64,000 bases of DNA. Origin: Methylopila sp. M107. GTDB lineage: Bacteria; Pseudomonadota; Alphaproteobacteria; Rhizobiales; Methylopilaceae. Each line of letters begins with the position of its first letter. Position 1 is the first letter of the stretch. The stretch is from positions 289,305 through 353,304 of the forward strand of contig NZ_ARWB01000001.1 in NCBI RefSeq assembly GCF_000384475.1. Reading direction: 5' to 3'. Below, piece by piece: positions 8,494 to 16,193 of this stretch. The position numbers and the translations under genes are program-made. The notes below the pieces were generated by a model. It searched no databases. It had not been told where the DNA came from and was given only the letters and a program-made list of their open reading frames with translations.

Positions 8494-9822
8494 ATGACGG
8501 CAGCAAGCATTGGCGCCGAGGCGGCGAAGCCGAAGGCCTGGTACAAGATCCTCTACGTCCAGGTCTTGATCGCGGTCGCGATCGGCATTCTGCTCGGCTA
8601 CTTCTTCCCCGATGTCGGCAAGGCGATGAAGCCGCTCGGCGACGCGTTCATCAAGCTCGTCAAGATGCTGATCGCGCCGATCATCTTCCTCACCGTCGTG
8701 CACGGCGTCGCGTCGATGAGCGACATGAAGAAGGTCGGCCGCGTCGGGCTGAAAGCGCTGGTCTATTTCGAGCTGCTGACGACCGCCGCGCTGATCGTCG
8801 GCCTCATCGTCGTCAACCTGCTGAAGCCCGGCGTCGGCATGAACGTCGACCCGTCGAAGCTCGACGCCGGCTCGATCGCCAAATATCAGAAGGCGGCCGA
8901 AGGGCAGTCGATCACCGACTTCTTCCTGCACATCATCCCCGACCAGGTCGTGGGCGCCTTCGCGCAAGGGGAGATCATCCAGGTCCTGTTCTTCGCCATC
9001 CTGTTCGCCATCGCCCTGCACATGCTGGGCGACCGCGGCAAGCCGGTGATGAACCTGATCGACGTCACGATGGAGATCTTCTTCCGGATCATCTCGATCG
9101 TGATGCGCGCCGCGCCGATCGGCGCGTTCGGCGCGATGGCCTACACGATCGGCAGCCAAGGCCTCGGGGCGCTCGCCTCGCTCGGCTACCTGATGGCCTC
9201 GTTCTACCTGACCTGTCTGATCTTCGTGTTTGGCGTGCTGGGCTTCGTCGCCTGGATGACGGGTTTTTCGATCTTCAAGTTCGTCCGCTACATCAAGGAA
9301 GAGCTGCTGATCGTTCTCGGCACCTCCTCGTCCGAATCCGTGCTGCCGCGCATGATGGACAAGATGAAGAAGGCGGGCGCCGAGGAGAGCGTCGTAGGCC
9401 TCGTCATCCCCGCCGGCTACTCGTTCAATCTCGACGGCACCTGCATCTACCTCACCATGGCCGCGATCTTCCTCGCGCAGGCCACCAACACCGAGCAGAC
9501 GCTCTGGCAGCAGATCGTGATCCTCGCGATCCTGCTGCTAACGTCGAAGGGCGCCGCCGGCGTCACGGGCTCCGGCTTCATCGTGCTGGCCGCGACGCTC
9601 CAGTCCGTCGAGCACATCCCGGTCACCGCGATCGCGCTGATCCTCGGCATCGACCGCTTCATGTCGGAGGCCCGCGCGCTCACGAACCTCGTCGGCAACG
9701 GCGTCGCTACCCTCGTGGTGGCGAAGTGGGAGGGCGCGCTCGACGAGCAGAGGTTGCACGCGGAGCTGAATTCGGGCGGGAGAACTGACCCGGACGAGAT
9801 CGGCGAAGCGGCGCGCGGATGA
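8494..9822 (+). CDS. dctA: C4-dicarboxylate/cation symporter (DctA type)
   Basis: A 442-residue polytopic inner-membrane protein of the dicarboxylate/amino acid:cation symporter family, about eight helices plus two re-entrant loops. The start is ATG 8494 after AGGGAGCAGG. Family signatures seen are the N-terminal [20 protein letters not shown] segment, the Ser-rich re-entrant loop [13 protein letters not shown] (about residue 279), the [16 protein letters not shown] motif (about 312) and the last-helix [18 protein letters not shown]. These match DctA (succinate, fumarate, malate uptake) better than glutamate carriers, since DctA has the SSSE and NLDGT combination. No dctBD two-component genes lie nearby. 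Confidence 0.88.
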   Translation: MTAASIGAEAAKPKAWYKILYVQVLIAVAIGILLGYFFPDVGKAMKPLGDAFIKLVKMLIAPIIFLTVVHGVASMSDMKKVGRVGLKALVYFELLTTAALIVGLIVVNLLKPGVGMNVDPSKLDAGSIAKYQKAAEGQSITDFFLHIIPDQVVGAFAQGEIIQVLFFAILFAIALHMLGDRGKPVMNLIDVTMEIFFRIISIVMRAAPIGAFGAMAYTIGSQGLGALASLGYLMASFYLTCLIFVFGVLGFVAWMTGFSIFKFVRYIKEELLIVLGTSSSESVLPRMMDKMKKAGAEESVVGLVIPAGYSFNLDGTCIYLTMAAIFLAQATNTEQTLWQQIVILAILLLTSKGAAGVTGSGFIVLAATLQSVEHIPVTAIALILGIDRFMSEARALTNLVGNGVATLVVAKWEGALDEQRLHAELNSGGRTDPDEIGEAARG

Positions 9823-9824
9823 AC

Positions 9825-9861
9825 TTGCGTCGCCGCCTGCGCGTGTACATATTTGTGTACA
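9825..9861 (+). promoter_or_regulatory. yefM-yoeB promoter and paired TGTACA operator
   Basis: Two TGTACA hexamers at 9844-9849 and 9856-9861 have centres exactly 12 bases apart. This is the geometry described for YefM-YoeB operators. A plausible sigma-70 promoter overlaps them: TTGCGT at 9825-9830, a 17-base spacer, then CATATT at 9848-9853. An AGGAGG ribosome binding site follows just before the antitoxin ATG at 9881. Autorepression by the toxin-antitoxin complex is inferred. Confidence 0.8.
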
Positions 9862-9880
9862 ATCGCTTCAGGAGGTTTCG

Positions 9881-10138
9881 ATGTCGTCCCATGTCGGCTT
9901 CAGCGAGTTCCGGCAGAATCTCGCCAGCCATCTCGACGAGGTCGTCGACAGCCGCGCGCCTCTCCTGGTCACGCGCCGGGGCGGCAGGTCGGTTGTCGTG
10001 ATCTCGGAAGAGGAGTGGCGTGGGATGGAGGAGACGCTCCATCTCATGAGCAGTCCGCGGAACGCGGAACGTCTTCTGCAAGGCATCGCTGAGCTCGACG
10101 CCGGCAAAGGCGTCGAGCACGACATCATCGAAAAATGA
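9881..10138 (+). CDS. yefM: Type II antitoxin, Phd/YefM family
   Basis: An 85-residue Phd/YefM-type antitoxin. The N-terminal FSEFRQNLASHLDEVVDS and LLVTRRGGRSVVVISEEEW segments form the DNA-binding, dimerising domain. The acidic C-terminal tail would wrap the toxin. It is preceded by an operator with two TGTACA hexamers and by AGGAGG. Its stop overlaps the toxin start as ATGA, the usual coupled layout. YefM would neutralise the YoeB ribonuclease and repress its own operon. Confidence 0.92.
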   Translation: MSSHVGFSEFRQNLASHLDEVVDSRAPLLVTRRGGRSVVVISEEEWRGMEETLHLMSSPRNAERLLQGIAELDAGKGVEHDIIEK

Positions 10139-10401
10139 AGGTCGTCTGGTTTTCTTCGGCTTGGACCGACTATCTGTTCTGGCAGAACGAAGATCGCGAG
10201 ATCGCGGCGAAGATCAACACGCTGCTCGAAGACGTGCGCCGGTCGCCGTTTCGAGGGCTTGGAAAGCCGGAGCCCCTGCGCGAGAGGCTGAGCGGCTGGT
10301 GGTCGCGCCGCATCACGCAGGAGCACCGTCTTGTCTACCGCGTCGCTGGATCGGGCGATGATCAACGGGTCGAGATACTCGCTTGCCGCTTCCACTACTG
10401 A
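10135..10401 (+). CDS. yoeB: Type II toxin, YoeB family endoribonuclease
   Basis: An 88-residue RelE-fold toxin that cleaves mRNA in the ribosomal A site. It has the family pattern WTDYLFWQNEDREIAAKIN, the PFRGLGKPEPL loop, the Arg-rich strand SRRITQEHRLVYRV and the C-terminal CRFHY ending, which carries the catalytic His-Tyr pair. The key Arg of the RRIT strand and the terminal His are intact, so the toxin looks functional. The start codon overlaps the antitoxin stop by four bases. Confidence 0.93.
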   Translation: MKVVWFSSAWTDYLFWQNEDREIAAKINTLLEDVRRSPFRGLGKPEPLRERLSGWWSRRITQEHRLVYRVAGSGDDQRVEILACRFHY

Positions 10402-10404
10402 GCG

Positions 10405-11013
10405 TCAGCGCTTCTCCGTCACCGCCCCATGCCGCCAGCACTCCTCCATGTGGTCGTCGACCATCCCGACCGCCTGCATGAACGCATAGACGATCACCGG
10501 TCCGCAGAAGGTGAAGCCGCGCCTCTTGAGGTCCTTGGCGAGCGCCTCCGAGATCGGCGTCGAGACCGGCACGTCCGCCATCGAGCGCGGGCGGTTCACG
10601 ATCGGCGCGCCGTCGACGAAGCCCCAGAGATAGTCGGAGAAATCCTCGCCTTTCTCTGCCATCGCCAGATAGGCGCGGGCGCCCTTGATCGCGCCGAGGA
10701 TCTTGGCGCGGGAGCGGACGATGCCGGCGTTCTGCATCAGCCGTTCGACGTCCGCCTCGCCGTAGGCCGCGACGATCTCGGGCCGGAAACCTTCGAAGGC
10801 GGCGCGGAACGCCTCGCGCTTGCGCAGGATCGTGATCCAGGCGAGGCCGGCCTGGAACCCGTCGAGGATCAGTTTCTCGTAGAGCGCGCGCGGGTCGCGC
10901 TCGGGCACGCCCCAGTCGGCGTCGTGATAGGCGACATAAAGCGGGTCGGTCCCGCACCATCTGCAGCGGCGTTCGCCGTCCGCATGGTCGAGGACGCCCG
11001 AGAGCTGGGTCAA
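10405..11013 (-). CDS. tag: DNA-3-methyladenine glycosylase I
   Basis: A 202-residue base-excision repair enzyme that removes 3-methyladenine. The zinc-site residues are seen: Cys and His near the N-terminus (CRWCGTDPLYVAYHDADWG) and His/Cys near the C-terminus (HMEECWRH). The LILDGFQAGLAWITILRKRE block contains the active-site acidic position, here Asp where the E. coli enzyme has Glu38. There is no in-frame ATG before the family region. The likely start is TTG 11013, overlapping the ygfZ stop as TTGA. It converges on yoeB with only three bases between stops. Confidence 0.92.
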   Translation of the reverse strand: MTQLSGVLDHADGERRCRWCGTDPLYVAYHDADWGVPERDPRALYEKLILDGFQAGLAWITILRKREAFRAAFEGFRPEIVAAYGEADVERLMQNAGIVRSRAKILGAIKGARAYLAMAEKGEDFSDYLWGFVDGAPIVNRPRSMADVPVSTPISEALAKDLKRRGFTFCGPVIVYAFMQAVGMVDDHMEECWRHGAVTEKR

Positions 11014-11873
11014 GCCGCGGTCTCGCCGGGCCAGGCGAAGCGGGCCCATGCGGCCATCTCGACCGTCAGCATGGCCGCGCCCGCGATCAGCGGCTGGCCT
11101 GCGGCGCGCGCCTCGGCCGCCCGGTCCAGCCGCACCAGCGCGAGGCCGCGGCCGTCGACCGACGATCCCATCCGGCCCACCACCCGCTCGCCCGCCGTCA
11201 CCGCGGCGCCGATCTCCGGCGGAAGGCCGTTGATCAGCACCGGCACGACGCGCGTACGGGCCGTGCCGCGGTGCTCCATGCGGCTGACGACCTCCTGGCC
11301 GACATAGCACCCTTTCTTGAAGTCGATGCCGTTCAGCTGGTCGAGGCAGGCCTCGTGCGGGAACGCCTCGCCATAGACGAAGTCGAGCCCGCCTTGCGGC
11401 GCGCCGAGCGCGATGCGGTGCGCGCGATAGGCCTCGAGCCCGACCTCGTGGACGCCGTCCGGCATGTTTTCGTCCGGCGCGACATAGGCGCGGGCGCCAA
11501 GGCCCGGGATGCGCGGGTCGATCACCATTTTGGGCTCGCGCGGCAGCAGTCCGTCGCCCCAGATCACCAGCGCGCGCGTGCGCGCGGTGACGTCCTCGAT
11601 CTCGACCTTGGAGCGGAGCCTGTAGAGCGTCAGCCGCCGGGCGACGTCGGCGACGTGGTGGCGCGGCAGGTCGAGCAGAAAGCCGCCTTCGGGGGTGCGC
11701 GAGGCCAGCATGTCGACGATGATCTTGCCCTGCGGCGTCAGCAGCGCCGCATAGGCCGCGCGTCCGGCCGCGAGCTTGCCGACGTCGTTGGTCAGCAGGT
11801 TGTCGAGGAAACGGCCGGCTTCGGGACCCGAAACCAGCAGCGCTCCGCGCGCATCGAGGAAAGCGCCGCGCAT
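11010..11873 (-). CDS. ygfZ: YgfZ/GcvT-like folate-binding protein
   Basis: A 287-residue protein of the YgfZ family (homologous to GcvT), needed for maintenance of some iron-sulfur enzymes and folate-dependent. The diagnostic K-G-C-Y-x-G-Q-E motif (KGCYVGQEVVSRM, about residues 189-201) is intact. So are the N-terminal FLDNLLTNDV and LLTPQGKIIVDM segments. It is upstream of tag with a 4-base overlap, so the two are co-transcribed. It is divergent from the dihydroorotase-like gene across 94 bases. Confidence 0.9.
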   Translation of the reverse strand: MRGAFLDARGALLVSGPEAGRFLDNLLTNDVGKLAAGRAAYAALLTPQGKIIVDMLASRTPEGGFLLDLPRHHVADVARRLTLYRLRSKVEIEDVTARTRALVIWGDGLLPREPKMVIDPRIPGLGARAYVAPDENMPDGVHEVGLEAYRAHRIALGAPQGGLDFVYGEAFPHEACLDQLNGIDFKKGCYVGQEVVSRMEHRGTARTRVVPVLINGLPPEIGAAVTAGERVVGRMGSSVDGRGLALVRLDRAAEARAAGQPLIAGAAMLTVEMAAWARFAWPGETAA

Positions 11874-11967
11874 CCCGCGTCTCCCGTCCGTATTGCCATC
11901 GCCCCGCAGCGAAGGTAGCCACCCAAGGGTCCGCCCTCAAGCCGATCCTTCGACGAGGTTTTTTGAC

Positions 11968-13302
11968 GTGCCCGAAACCTTCGACCTCGTGATGACGGGC
12001 GGAACCGTCGTCAATCAGGACGGCGAGCATCGCGCTGACATCGGCGTGCGCGACGGGCGGATCGCCTTGATCGGCGATTTGTCGCGGGCCGACGCCGGCG
12101 AGCGGATCGACTGCGCGGGGCTTCACCTGCTGCCGGGCGTGATCGACACGCAGGTGCATTTCCGCGAGCCCGGCGCCGAGCACAAGGAAGACCTCGAATC
12201 AGGCTCGCGCGCCGCCGTGCTCGGCGGCGTCACGGCCGTGTTCGAGATGCCGAACACCAATCCGCTGACCGTCACGCCGGAAGCGCTCGCCGACAAGCTG
12301 GCGCGGGCGAAGAACCGGATGCATTGCGACCACGCCTTCTTCGTCGGCGGCACGCATGAGAATGCGCGGCATGTCGCCGAGCTCGAGCGGCTGCCGGGCG
12401 CGGCGGGCATCAAGGTGTTCATGGGGTCGTCCACCGGCTCGCTGCTGGTGCAGGACGACGACGGCGTCTCCGAGATCCTGTCGCGCACGCGGCGGCGGGT
12501 GTCGTTCCATTCCGAGGACGAGCCGCGCCTCACCGAGCGCAAGGGACTGCGCGTGCCCGGCGATCCGTCGAGCCACCCGGTCTGGCGCGACCCGGAAGCG
12601 GCGCTGAAATGCACGCGGCGGCTGACGACCATCGCGCGGCGGCACGGCGCCAAGATCCACGTGCTGCACATCTCGACGGCCGAGGAGATGCATTACCTCG
12701 CCGGCTACAAGGACGTCGCCACGGTCGAATGCACGCCGCACCACCTGACGCTCGGCTCGGACGCCTATGCGCGGCTCGGCGCGAAGGCGCAGATGAACCC
12801 GCCGGTGCGCGACGACGCGCATCGCGACGGAATCTGGTGGGGCCTCAATCAGGGAATCGTCGACGTGCTGGGCTCGGACCACGCCCCGCACCAGCTCGAC
12901 GAGAAAGCGAAGCCCTATCCCGAAAGCCCCTCGGGCATGACGGGCGTCCAGACGCTCGTGCCGATCATGCTCGACCATGTCGCGGCGGGCCGCCTCAGCC
13001 TCGCGCGCTTCGTCGATCTTTCGAGCGCAGGCCCCGCCCGAATCTTCGGCATCGCGCGCAAGGGGCGCATCGCGGTCGGCTTCGACGCGGACGTCACCGT
13101 CGTCGATCTGAAGCGCAAGGAGACGATCACAAATGCCTGGATCGGCTCGAAAAGCCGCTGGACCCCCTATGACGGGGTTTCGGTGACCGGCTGGCCGGTC
13201 GGGACCGTGATCCGGGGGCGGCGCGTGATGTGGGACGGCGAGATCACGACCCCTTCGACCGGCGAACCGGTGCGCTTCTGGGACACGCTCGGCGCGAAAT
13301 GA
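11968..13302 (+). CDS. Dihydroorotase-like amidohydrolase
   Basis: A 444-residue cyclic amidohydrolase closely resembling class I dihydroorotase (third step of pyrimidine synthesis). Seen are GVIDTQVHFREPG (about residue 55), the carboxylated-Lys region GIKVFMGSSTG, HSEDEPR, HVLHISTAEE, and GSDHAPH with the catalytic Asp. The metal-binding HxH of the family is Q-V-H here, so the first His ligand is replaced by Gln. No good ATG precedes the conserved PETFDLVMTGGTVV start; GTG 11968 fits best, with GACGAGG upstream. pyrB is not adjacent. It may be a working variant, a pseudo-enzyme partner, or act on another cyclic amide. Confidence 0.78.
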   Translation: MPETFDLVMTGGTVVNQDGEHRADIGVRDGRIALIGDLSRADAGERIDCAGLHLLPGVIDTQVHFREPGAEHKEDLESGSRAAVLGGVTAVFEMPNTNPLTVTPEALADKLARAKNRMHCDHAFFVGGTHENARHVAELERLPGAAGIKVFMGSSTGSLLVQDDDGVSEILSRTRRRVSFHSEDEPRLTERKGLRVPGDPSSHPVWRDPEAALKCTRRLTTIARRHGAKIHVLHISTAEEMHYLAGYKDVATVECTPHHLTLGSDAYARLGAKAQMNPPVRDDAHRDGIWWGLNQGIVDVLGSDHAPHQLDEKAKPYPESPSGMTGVQTLVPIMLDHVAAGRLSLARFVDLSSAGPARIFGIARKGRIAVGFDADVTVVDLKRKETITNAWIGSKSRWTPYDGVSVTGWPVGTVIRGRRVMWDGEITTPSTGEPVRFWDTLGAK

Positions 13303-13419
13303 ACAGGCGTTTCCCATCTCTCCGCCCTGCGCCTTGTTTCGGCTGCGTTCGACGCCACTTGCCGCCGGAACGCCCCGTTTGACCTCTCCCCCGAGCCCAC
13401 ACCGAAGGAGACGCCAGCC

Positions 13420-14055
13420 GTGCTGGACCTGGCGCTGATCGCGACCGGAATGGCCATCGGCGTGGGCGTCAACGCGCCTGTCGGTCCCGTCAACGTGATG
13501 TGCATCCATCGCGCGATCCGAAAGGGCCCGACCTCCGCGATGGCGGCGGGCTTCGGGGCGTGGATCGCCGACGTGGTGTTCGCCGCGGCGGCGGCCTTCG
13601 GCGTCACCGCGATCTCGAACTTCGTGGAAGGGCACCTCGCGGTCATCAAGGTGGTGGGCGGCGCGGTGATGATCGCCTTCGGCATGAAGCTGCTGCTCGC
13701 GCCGTCCTCGACGCATGACGCGCCGGCGAACGACACGGCGCTGTCGCTGTTCCGGGCGGGCCTCACCTCGTTCGCGCTGACCGTCACCAACCCGGCCGTG
13801 CTGCTGGGTTTCGCAGCCATATTCGGCGGTCTCGCAGGGATCGGCGAGAAGCCCGGCGACTTCGAGACGGCCGCGCAACTGACCCTCGGGGTCGCGATCG
13901 GCAGCGCCGCTTGGTGGCTCGCGCTGTCGACCGGCGCGAGCCGGTTGCGCGAGCACCTCGCCGAAAAATGGCTCGGCCGCATCAACACGCTGTCCGGCGG
14001 CGGGCTGCTCGTGTTCGGCTTCGTGGTGCTGATCGGGGTCGCGCTCGGCTATTGA
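13420..14055 (+). CDS. LysE-family amino acid exporter
   Basis: A 211-residue inner-membrane protein with six hydrophobic segments, the size and pattern of the LysE/RhtB family of amino acid exporters. The family's N-terminal GVNAPVGPVNVMCIHRAIRKG motif (PGP/VGPVN type) and the central LTVTNPAVLLGF motif are present. The start is GTG 13420, preceded by GAAGGAG ten bases upstream. The substrate cannot be told. It is convergent with the RlmD-like gene 24 bases away. Confidence 0.85.
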   Translation: MLDLALIATGMAIGVGVNAPVGPVNVMCIHRAIRKGPTSAMAAGFGAWIADVVFAAAAAFGVTAISNFVEGHLAVIKVVGGAVMIAFGMKLLLAPSSTHDAPANDTALSLFRAGLTSFALTVTNPAVLLGFAAIFGGLAGIGEKPGDFETAAQLTLGVAIGSAAWWLALSTGASRLREHLAEKWLGRINTLSGGGLLVFGFVVLIGVALGY

Positions 14056-14079
14056 GCGCCGGCCTCCCGCATCGGCGCC

Positions 14080-15318
14080 TCAGCGCGAAAACGCCGCGAC
14101 CGACTCCACATGCGCGGAGTGCCGGAACTGGTCCACGGGCGTGATCGCCCTGAGACGGTAGCCGCCCTCCACGAGGATCCGCGCGTCGCGGGCGAGCGTC
14201 GTGACGTTGCAGCTGACCGCGACGACGGTCTTCACCCTGGACGCGGCGATCGCGCGGGCCTGCGCCTCCGCGCCTGCGCGCGGCGGGTCGAACACGACGG
14301 CGTCGAACCGCTCCAGCTCCTTGGCCGTCAGCGGGCGGCGGAACAGGTCGCGCGCTTCCGCCGTGACGCGCTTGAGGCCGGAGGCCGACCGGAAGCCGGC
14401 GTCGAGCGCCGCGATCGCTGGTTTTTCCGAATCGGCCGCAAACACTTCCGCGCGTTCGCTCAGTCTCAGCGCGAAGGCGCCCACGCCGCAGAACAGGTCC
14501 GCGACGCGCTTCGCCTTGCCGACGCCGTCCGCCGCAAGCTCCGCCAGGATCTGCTCGCCCTTCGCGGTCGCCTGAAGGAAGCCGCCGGGAGGCGGCGTGA
14601 CGAGCGCGCGGCCGATCGCCAGCATCGGCTTGCGCCGCGAGACGACCGTGTCGCCATGGATCGACAGCCGCGCGAGGTCGAGATCCTCGGCGAGCCGGAC
14701 GAGCCGCAGCCGCATAGCTTCGGGAACCGGCCCCGATCCGCGAACGTCGAGGTCGAGGCCCGACTGCGTGACGGTGACCGCGAGATCGAGCGGTTTGCGC
14801 TTGGCCGCGAGCGCGTTCGCGACGGCGCGGGCGGCGGGCAGCGCGCCGGCCATCGCGGGTTCGAGCAGCGGGCAGTCGCGGATCGCCACCACGGTGTGGC
14901 TGCGGGCTTCCGAAAAGCCGACGGTGACGCGTCCGTCCGGCCCGAAGCGGGCGTGGAACGTCGCGCGGCGGCGGCCGGCGCCATGGGCGTCGATGGTCGG
15001 CGCGGTCAGCTCCGCGACGTCGAGACGTTCGCGCGCGAAGGCTTCGATGAGGAGGTCGCGCTTCCAGTCCAGCGCCACGGATTGCGCGAGTTCCTGCGTC
15101 GCGCAGCCGCCGCAGCGGCCGACCTCGGCGCAATAGGCCTGCACGCGATCGGGGGAGGGCTCCAGAACGTCATAGAGTTCCGCGCGATCGCCGTCGCGGT
15201 CGGCGCTGACCAGTTCGCCCGGCAGCGCGCGGGCCACGAAAACCGGGCCGGAGGGGGAGGCTGCGACGCCGTCCCCGCGCGCGCCGAGCTTTTCGATGCG
15301 CAGGCGCTCAACCGGCAT
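14080..15318 (-). CDS. 23S rRNA (uracil-C5)-methyltransferase-like (RlmD/TrmA family)
   Basis: A 412-residue SAM-dependent RNA m5U methyltransferase. The N-terminal TRAM-like domain precedes an iron-sulfur cluster motif (YCAEVGRCGGCATQ, C-x5-C-x2-C, about 72-82, with a further Cys in RDCPLLEP). The Rossmann domain has DLFCGVGAFALRLS, then VFDPPRAG and the catalytic Cys in SCNVTTLARD, where families usually read SCNPxTxARD. The start is ATG 15318, overlapping the tlyA end by 11 bases, so it is coupled to tlyA. The exact uridine target cannot be read from sequence. Confidence 0.9.
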   Translation of the reverse strand: MPVERLRIEKLGARGDGVAASPSGPVFVARALPGELVSADRDGDRAELYDVLEPSPDRVQAYCAEVGRCGGCATQELAQSVALDWKRDLLIEAFARERLDVAELTAPTIDAHGAGRRRATFHARFGPDGRVTVGFSEARSHTVVAIRDCPLLEPAMAGALPAARAVANALAAKRKPLDLAVTVTQSGLDLDVRGSGPVPEAMRLRLVRLAEDLDLARLSIHGDTVVSRRKPMLAIGRALVTPPPGGFLQATAKGEQILAELAADGVGKAKRVADLFCGVGAFALRLSERAEVFAADSEKPAIAALDAGFRSASGLKRVTAEARDLFRRPLTAKELERFDAVVFDPPRAGAEAQARAIAASRVKTVVAVSCNVTTLARDARILVEGGYRLRAITPVDQFRHSAHVESVAAFSR

Positions 15319-16054
15319 GACGACGCCCCGCGAGCAGATATTCGACATTGCCGTCGCCGCCGGAGATCGGGGAGGGCGCGACCTCGATATCCGTCAGGCC
15401 GATCTCCGCCGCCAGCCTTTGCGCGTCCTCCACCGCGCGGAGCCGCGCCGCTTCGTCCTTGACGACGCCGCCCTTGCCGACGTCGCGCTTGCCGACCTCG
15501 AACTGCGGCTTCACGAGGGCGACGACCGTCCCGCCCGGCGCCATGAGCGCGACGGACGCCGGCAGCACGACGCGCAGCGGCGCGAAGCTGACGTCGATCA
15601 CCACCACGGAGGGCGGCTGCGGAAGGTCCGTGGGCGAGAGGTCGCGGATGTCGGTTCCCTCCAGGCTTTTGACGCGGGCGTCGCGCGCGACGGTCGGGTG
15701 CAGCTGGCCGTGTCCGACGTCGACCGCGGTGACGTGGGCCGCGCCGCGGCGCAGGAGCGCATCGGTGAAGCCGCCGGTCGAGGCGCCGACGTCGAGCGCG
15801 CGGCGTCCGGCGACCTCGATCGCGAACCGGTCGAGCGCGAAGTCGAGCTTCACGCCGCCGCGCGAGACGAAGGGATGCGCGGCCTCGGCCTTGATCGCGG
15901 CGTCCGTCGGCAGCGTGTCGGAGGCGCGCTTCACGGCGACGCCGTCGGCGGTCACGCGGCCGGCCGCGATCGCGGCCTGGGCCCTGGACCGGCTTTCGAA
16001 GAAGCCGCGTTCGACCAGCAGCAGATCTGCGCGGCGGCGGACGGGAAGGGACAT
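15308..16054 (-). CDS. tlyA: TlyA-family rRNA (cytidine-2'-O)-methyltransferase/haemolysin A-like
   Basis: A 248-residue protein with an N-terminal S4 RNA-binding domain (RADLLLVERGFFESRSRA, residues 8-25) and an FtsJ-like methyltransferase domain. The methyltransferase motifs are LDVGASTGGFTDALLRRG, VIDVSFAPLRVVLPA and LVKPQFEVG. TlyA enzymes 2'-O-methylate rRNA cytidines; the haemolysin label is historical. The start is ATG 16054 (MSLPVRRRADLLL). In many alphaproteobacteria this gene follows dxs, which is absent here. It is divergent from the Tat-exported protein gene across 139 bases. Confidence 0.9.
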   Translation of the reverse strand: MSLPVRRRADLLLVERGFFESRSRAQAAIAAGRVTADGVAVKRASDTLPTDAAIKAEAAHPFVSRGGVKLDFALDRFAIEVAGRRALDVGASTGGFTDALLRRGAAHVTAVDVGHGQLHPTVARDARVKSLEGTDIRDLSPTDLPQPPSVVVIDVSFAPLRVVLPASVALMAPGGTVVALVKPQFEVGKRDVGKGGVVKDEAARLRAVEDAQRLAAEIGLTDIEVAPSPISGGDGNVEYLLAGRRHAG

Positions 16055-16193
16055 GGCGTTCAGCGTCGTCTCGGGAAGCGTGGCCGCGAGCCTTAGCAGA
16101 AGCGGCGCCGATTGAGGGCGTCCCGCGAACGGTTTCGTAAAACGGAGCCGCTTCGCTAGCATTCGGACGAACGACGTCCTCGGAGACCGGCGC

